Origin: Acidimicrobiaceae bacterium
Lineage (GTDB): Bacteria > Actinomycetota > Acidimicrobiia > Acidimicrobiales > UBA10347
DNA: 8,211 nt
Assembly: GCA_003485885.1 (NCBI GenBank)
Contig: DNHM01000103.1
Span: 1 to 8,211 of the forward strand
Reading direction: 5' to 3'
Shown: positions 5,940-8,211 of the stretch, piece by piece
Position numbering within the stretch: the first letter of the stretch is position 1
How the letters are laid out: each line of letters begins with the position of its first letter
Position numbers and translations under genes: made by a program
The notes under the pieces: generated by a model
Database searches by the model: none
What the model was told of the DNA's origin: nothing
The model's input: the letters and a program-made list of their open reading frames with translations, nothing else

Positions 5940-5945
5940 CGGGCG

Positions 5946-6722
5946 GTGAATCGAACAGCTTCAGAGATCTTTGATATCGGCGACCGGGTCGGAATCGTGA
6001 CCGGCGCATCAAGCGGAATCGGCGAGCACATGGTGCGTACGTTGGCCGCAGGCGGTATGCGAGTAATCGCCGCCGCTCGGCGCCTAGACAGGCTCGAAGC
6101 GTTGGCGTCGTCGACGCCGGGTGTGGTGCCCATGCGCTGCGATGTGACCGACGAGGCTGACCTGAACGCCCTGGTCACAGCGGCCTACGAACAGTTCGGC
6201 CGTCTCGACGTGGTCATCAACAACGCGGGTAAGAGCGATGCTCCGACCAAAGCTGAAGAAGAGTCGGCCGCTGTGTTCGCGAGCGTGATCGACATCAACC
6301 TGAACGCATGCTTCTTGCTGGCGCGCACGGCTGCGGCAGCAATGATCGAGCGGCAGGCGCCGGGGACGATCATCAACATCGCCTCGGTGCACAGTTTCGT
6401 GTCGTCGGCACCAAACAACCAGGCCGCGTATGTCGCCAGTAAGACCGGGCTGGTTGGGCTGACACGCGAGCTCGCGGGGCAGTGGGCTCGTCACAACATT
6501 CGGGTCAATTGCATCGCTCCCGGTTACTTCCCGACAGAGCTGACCGATTCGATGATGGACGAAGACAGCAGTGGCTACGGCTACATCACGAAGCGAACCC
6601 CTATGCGTCGCCCTGGCCGCCTCGAAGAACTCGATGGTGCACTATTACTGCTGTCGAGCGACGCTTCGACCTTTCTGACCGGCCAGACCGTGACCGTCGA
6701 CGGTGGTTGGACAATGCAATAG
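5946..6722 (+). CDS. Classical SDR family oxidoreductase
   Basis: Short-chain dehydrogenase/reductase of 258 residues with the complete classical set: TGASSGIG at 19-26, D66 in the CDV motif, NNAG at 92-95, N118, and the catalytic S147, Y162 and K166 (YVASK). The Ser-Tyr spacing is the usual 15. R45 and R46 after the second strand (AAARRLDRL) indicate a preference for NADP(H). The C-terminus has the standard FLTGQTVTVDGGW ending seen in FabG-like and gluconate-5-dehydrogenase-like enzymes. It clearly differs from the SDR at 2398 in cofactor preference and lacks its insertion, so the two are not recent duplicates. The start is GTG, supported by a -10 box 6 nt upstream. The gene begins 56 nt after the HD gene. 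The substrate is not assignable; FabG is unlikely to be the right name without a fatty-acid synthesis context. Confidence 0.94.
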   Translation: MNRTASEIFDIGDRVGIVTGASSGIGEHMVRTLAAGGMRVIAAARRLDRLEALASSTPGVVPMRCDVTDEADLNALVTAAYEQFGRLDVVINNAGKSDAPTKAEEESAAVFASVIDINLNACFLLARTAAAAMIERQAPGTIINIASVHSFVSSAPNNQAAYVASKTGLVGLTRELAGQWARHNIRVNCIAPGYFPTELTDSMMDEDSSGYGYITKRTPMRRPGRLEELDGALLLLSSDASTFLTGQTVTVDGGWTMQ

Positions 6723-6739
6723 AGTCCGGACACAGACCA

Positions 6740-6795
6740 GAGCGGTTGGGTAGTTGAGCGGTTGGCTACCTGAGCGGTCGGGTAGTTGAGCCGGT
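6740..6795 (+). repeat. 16-bp tandem repeat, three copies plus a partial
   Basis: Three consecutive 16-bp units begin with GAGCGGTYGG: 6740-6755, 6756-6771 and 6772-6787. A diverged start of a fourth, GAGCCGGTAG, begins at 6788. Copies 1 and 3 differ at one base, while copy 2 differs mainly in its last six bases (CTACCT against GTAGTT), which creates GGTAG/CTACC complementarity between neighbouring units. The array fills the non-coding gap between the second SDR and the oxygenase. Confidence 0.8.
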
Positions 6796-6813
6796 AGAAA
6801 CGTCGCTCAAACT
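6784..6813 (+). other. Hairpin/REP-like dyad upstream of the oxygenase
   Basis: TTGAGC (6786-6791) and GCTCAA (6805-6810) form a perfect 6-bp stem around a 13-nt loop, extended by AGT/ACT if one A bulges. The left arm is part of the 16-bp repeat array. No T-tract follows. It resembles intergenic repeats with TTGAGC/GCTCAA arms that I recall from actinobacteria; it might end the upstream transcript or act in the leader of the oxygenase mRNA. Confidence 0.4.
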
Positions 6814-6824
6814 GAGCGCACGCT

Positions 6825-6831
6825 GAGAGGA
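6825..6831 (+). promoter_or_regulatory. Ribosome binding site of the oxygenase gene
   Basis: GAGAGGA, 7 nt before the ATG at 6839, is a good Shine-Dalgarno sequence and fixes the start. It is the only clear one in the window; the other genes appear leaderless, so this gene should have a transcribed leader. Confidence 0.7.
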
Positions 6832-6838
6832 CGAAACA

Positions 6839-7798
6839 ATGAGCGCACCGGAAAACGGTGAGTTGTCACAACACCCTGATATCGACCTCGCAGGCTTAAA
6901 TGGCACACCCGAGCAACGTTCTTCCACGTTGGCCGAAATTCGGGCTGCATTCGAAGGTGCTGGGTACTTCTACGCCGCCAACTTCGGCCCATCGCAGGCG
7001 TCGGTCGACGCAGTCTTTGACCAAGCCCGCCGCTTCCATGCGCTGCCCGAGGATCACAAACTCACGGCCCGCCAGTTCAAACCAGGGTCTCAACGGGGCT
7101 GGATACCGCTTGGCGCCGAACCGGCCTATGAACCCGGCACGATTGCTCGATGCGAGTCGTTTGATTTGGCTATGGAACTCCCTGATGAGTCCAACATCGA
7201 GTTCGGCGGTCTGGGCGCGAACCTGTGGCCGAGTGATCTTCCCGGTTTCCAGGACACGGTGTATGGCTGGTATCTCGCGGCCCGGGTTGCGGCCCGACAG
7301 CTCTTCGTCGCCTTCGCCGAAATGTATGAGCTGCCAGCCGGCACGTTTCTGCAGTACGAGAGCGAACGCAGCTCATCGATGATGCGCCTGCTGCGGTACC
7401 CGCCGAACGAAGGTCAAACCGCCGACAACATCGTTGGCATCAGTGCCCACACCGACTACGAGGCCTTCACCCTCATGTCGCAGACAGCTCCTGGTCTGGA
7501 GTTGCTCACCCGTAGCGGCGAGTGGATCGAACCACCGGTCTTCCAGGACCGATTTATCGTGATCGTTGGTGACATGCTTGAGCATCTCACCAACGGCACG
7601 TTGCGAGCGACGCGCCATCGTGTGAACGACACTGCATGGGAACGGCTGAGCCTGATCCTGTTCAACGCGTTCGATGCCGACGCGGTGATTGCGCCGCTGC
7701 CCAGGTTCGTGAGCGAGGACAAACCGCCTCGCTTCGAACCAACAACGCAGGTTGCGCATATCAATGCCCAGGTCAGCGCCGCTGTCGCCAATCTGTAG
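6839..7798 (+). CDS. 2-oxoglutarate/Fe(II)-dependent oxygenase, isopenicillin N synthase-like
   Basis: Non-haem iron oxygenase of the DIOX_N plus 2OG-FeII_Oxy type (319 residues, normal size), which hydroxylates, desaturates or otherwise oxidises a small molecule in the cytosol. The N-terminal region has the family's hallmarks: LAEIRAAFEGAGYFYAANFG (31-50) and the RRFHALPEDHK region (64-74). The jelly-roll core carries the iron ligands H204 and D206 (SAHTDYEAF) and H260 (ATRHRV), followed by R269 and S271 (RLS), which bind the 2-oxoglutarate carboxylate; GLELL and WIEPP strands lie between. All needed residues are present. Relatives include isopenicillin N synthase, plant-type gibberellin and flavonoid oxygenases and bacterial ethylene-forming enzymes; the substrate here is unknown. 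It has a strong Shine-Dalgarno sequence and a repeat-bearing leader region. It converges on the thioesterase gene, 36 nt away. Confidence 0.94.
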   Translation: MSAPENGELSQHPDIDLAGLNGTPEQRSSTLAEIRAAFEGAGYFYAANFGPSQASVDAVFDQARRFHALPEDHKLTARQFKPGSQRGWIPLGAEPAYEPGTIARCESFDLAMELPDESNIEFGGLGANLWPSDLPGFQDTVYGWYLAARVAARQLFVAFAEMYELPAGTFLQYESERSSSMMRLLRYPPNEGQTADNIVGISAHTDYEAFTLMSQTAPGLELLTRSGEWIEPPVFQDRFIVIVGDMLEHLTNGTLRATRHRVNDTAWERLSLILFNAFDADAVIAPLPRFVSEDKPPRFEPTTQVAHINAQVSAAVANL

Positions 7799-7801
7799 TC
7801 A

Positions 7802-7813
7802 GGGCTGCGGCCC
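7802..7813. terminator. Tiny GC hairpin in the convergent gap
   Basis: GGGC-TGCG-GCCC forms a 4-bp stem just after the oxygenase stop in the 36-nt gap to the convergent thioesterase gene. No T-tract follows on either strand, so a terminator role is only suggested by position. Confidence 0.2.
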
Positions 7814-7834
7814 GCGAGCGCAAGGGGATCTGGT

Positions 7835-8211
7835 CTAGCCCGCGACCGGGAGCACGTAGGTGGTTGTTGCGTGGGCGACGAGACGGTCTGGGTCGCCGTC
7901 CATATGCAGGTCGATCGATGCGTGACACAACTTGCCGAATTTGGTCTGGCGGGCCCGGACTATCAGATCGGCGCCATGGGCTGGGCGAAGGAAGTTGATC
8001 TTAAGGTCCCAGGTCAATGCCATGGGCGTGATCCCATTGCGGGTGAACACCAGAAACCACGCCACGAGATCCACTGCGGTCATCATGACCGGTCCAGGTA
8101 CGTACCCGCCAGGGCGAAGATGGAGCCCGTCGATTTTCACCCGGGCGACGACCCAGTCCTGGGCAACCTCTTCGATCACCGGCACCGGGTCAACGAAGTC
8201 CAGTTCGCTGA
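7835..8211 (-). CDS. PaaI-like hotdog-fold thioesterase, N-terminus beyond the window
   Basis: Likely acyl-CoA thioesterase of the PaaI/4HBT hotdog family, acting on a CoA thioester in the cytosol. The core shows HLRPGGYVPGP followed by the helix MMTAVDLVAWF, with the expected catalytic Asp in the VDL (39 residues after the in-frame GTG at 8185). The strand LTWDLKINFLRPA and the closing VAHATTTYVLP strand follow. The HxRPGG...GP signature is that of the subgroup using GP instead of HG. The frame stays open through 8211 without a stop, adding SELDFVDP before the GTG at 8185, and known members have more residues before the core; the gene is therefore treated as 5'-incomplete, with at least 124 residues visible. 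The alternative is a short protein starting at 8185. The C-terminus and stop (TAG) are certain. Confidence 0.85.
   Translation of the reverse strand, partial: SELDFVDPVPVIEEVAQDWVVARVKIDGLHLRPGGYVPGPVMMTAVDLVAWFLVFTRNGITPMALTWDLKINFLRPAHGADLIVRARQTKFGKLCHASIDLHMDGDPDRLVAHATTTYVLPVAG

Noticed and set aside
2398..6722. The two SDR genes as a recent tandem duplication
   Set aside because: They differ in cofactor residues (D41 against R45/R46), in the Ser-Tyr spacing (40 against 15) and through most of their length, so they are distant members of one superfamily.
1..8211. tRNA, rRNA, CRISPR array, insertion sequence, phage, toxin-antitoxin or defence genes
   Set aside because: I looked for tRNA-like arms, regularly spaced direct repeats, terminal inverted repeats and signature domains on both strands; only the 16-bp tandem repeat at 6740-6795 was found.

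Overview
The window is moderately GC-rich bacterial DNA packed with single-copy metabolic genes, very probably from an actinobacterium. Three things point there. At least five of the nine genes have a TANNNT -10 hexamer ending 6-7 nt before an ATG or GTG and no Shine-Dalgarno sequence, the hallmark of leaderless actinobacterial transcripts. The HD-domain protein matches the actinobacterial type of CCA-adding enzyme. The PIG-L and PaaI-like proteins also look like actinobacterial relatives. An environmental lineage such as the Acidimicrobiia is possible, but that is a guess from general style and was not tested.

Layout, left to right. (1) 11-736 (-), PIG-L/LmbE-type zinc deacetylase, preceded by 820-2292 (-), an amidase-signature hydrolase with an intact Lys-Ser-Ser triad. 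(2) A divergent promoter region, then 2398-3201 (+), an SDR with the long Ser-to-Tyr insertion of bacterial 3-alpha-hydroxysteroid dehydrogenases, and 3248-3622 (+), a small VOC/glyoxalase-fold protein. (3) A 211-nt convergent gap without a convincing gene. (4) 3834-5000 (-), a zinc-type medium-chain dehydrogenase, divergent from 5116-5889 (+), a headless relative of CCA tRNA nucleotidyltransferase that keeps the HD and tail regions only. (5) 5946-6722 (+), a second classical SDR, a repeat-filled gap, and 6839-7798 (+), a 2-oxoglutarate/Fe(II) oxygenase of the isopenicillin-N-synthase-like group. (6) 7835 to the right edge (-), a PaaI-like hotdog thioesterase cut by the window end.

How they work together: the set (amidase, deacetylase, three dehydrogenases, a VOC protein, an oxygenase, an acyl-CoA thioesterase) resembles a loosely organised catabolic or tailoring neighbourhood. 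However, strands alternate, most genes appear to have their own promoter, and no transporter, regulator or substrate-defining enzyme is present, so a shared pathway is not shown. I see no mobile element, CRISPR array, tRNA, rRNA, toxin-antitoxin pair or defence system.

The most notable points are the stand-alone HD/tail fragment of a CCA-adding enzyme, the series of leaderless promoters against one gene with a clear ribosome binding site, the 16-bp tandem repeats in front of that gene, the loss of most structural-zinc cysteines in the medium-chain dehydrogenase, and a pair of sequence words shared by two divergent promoter regions.
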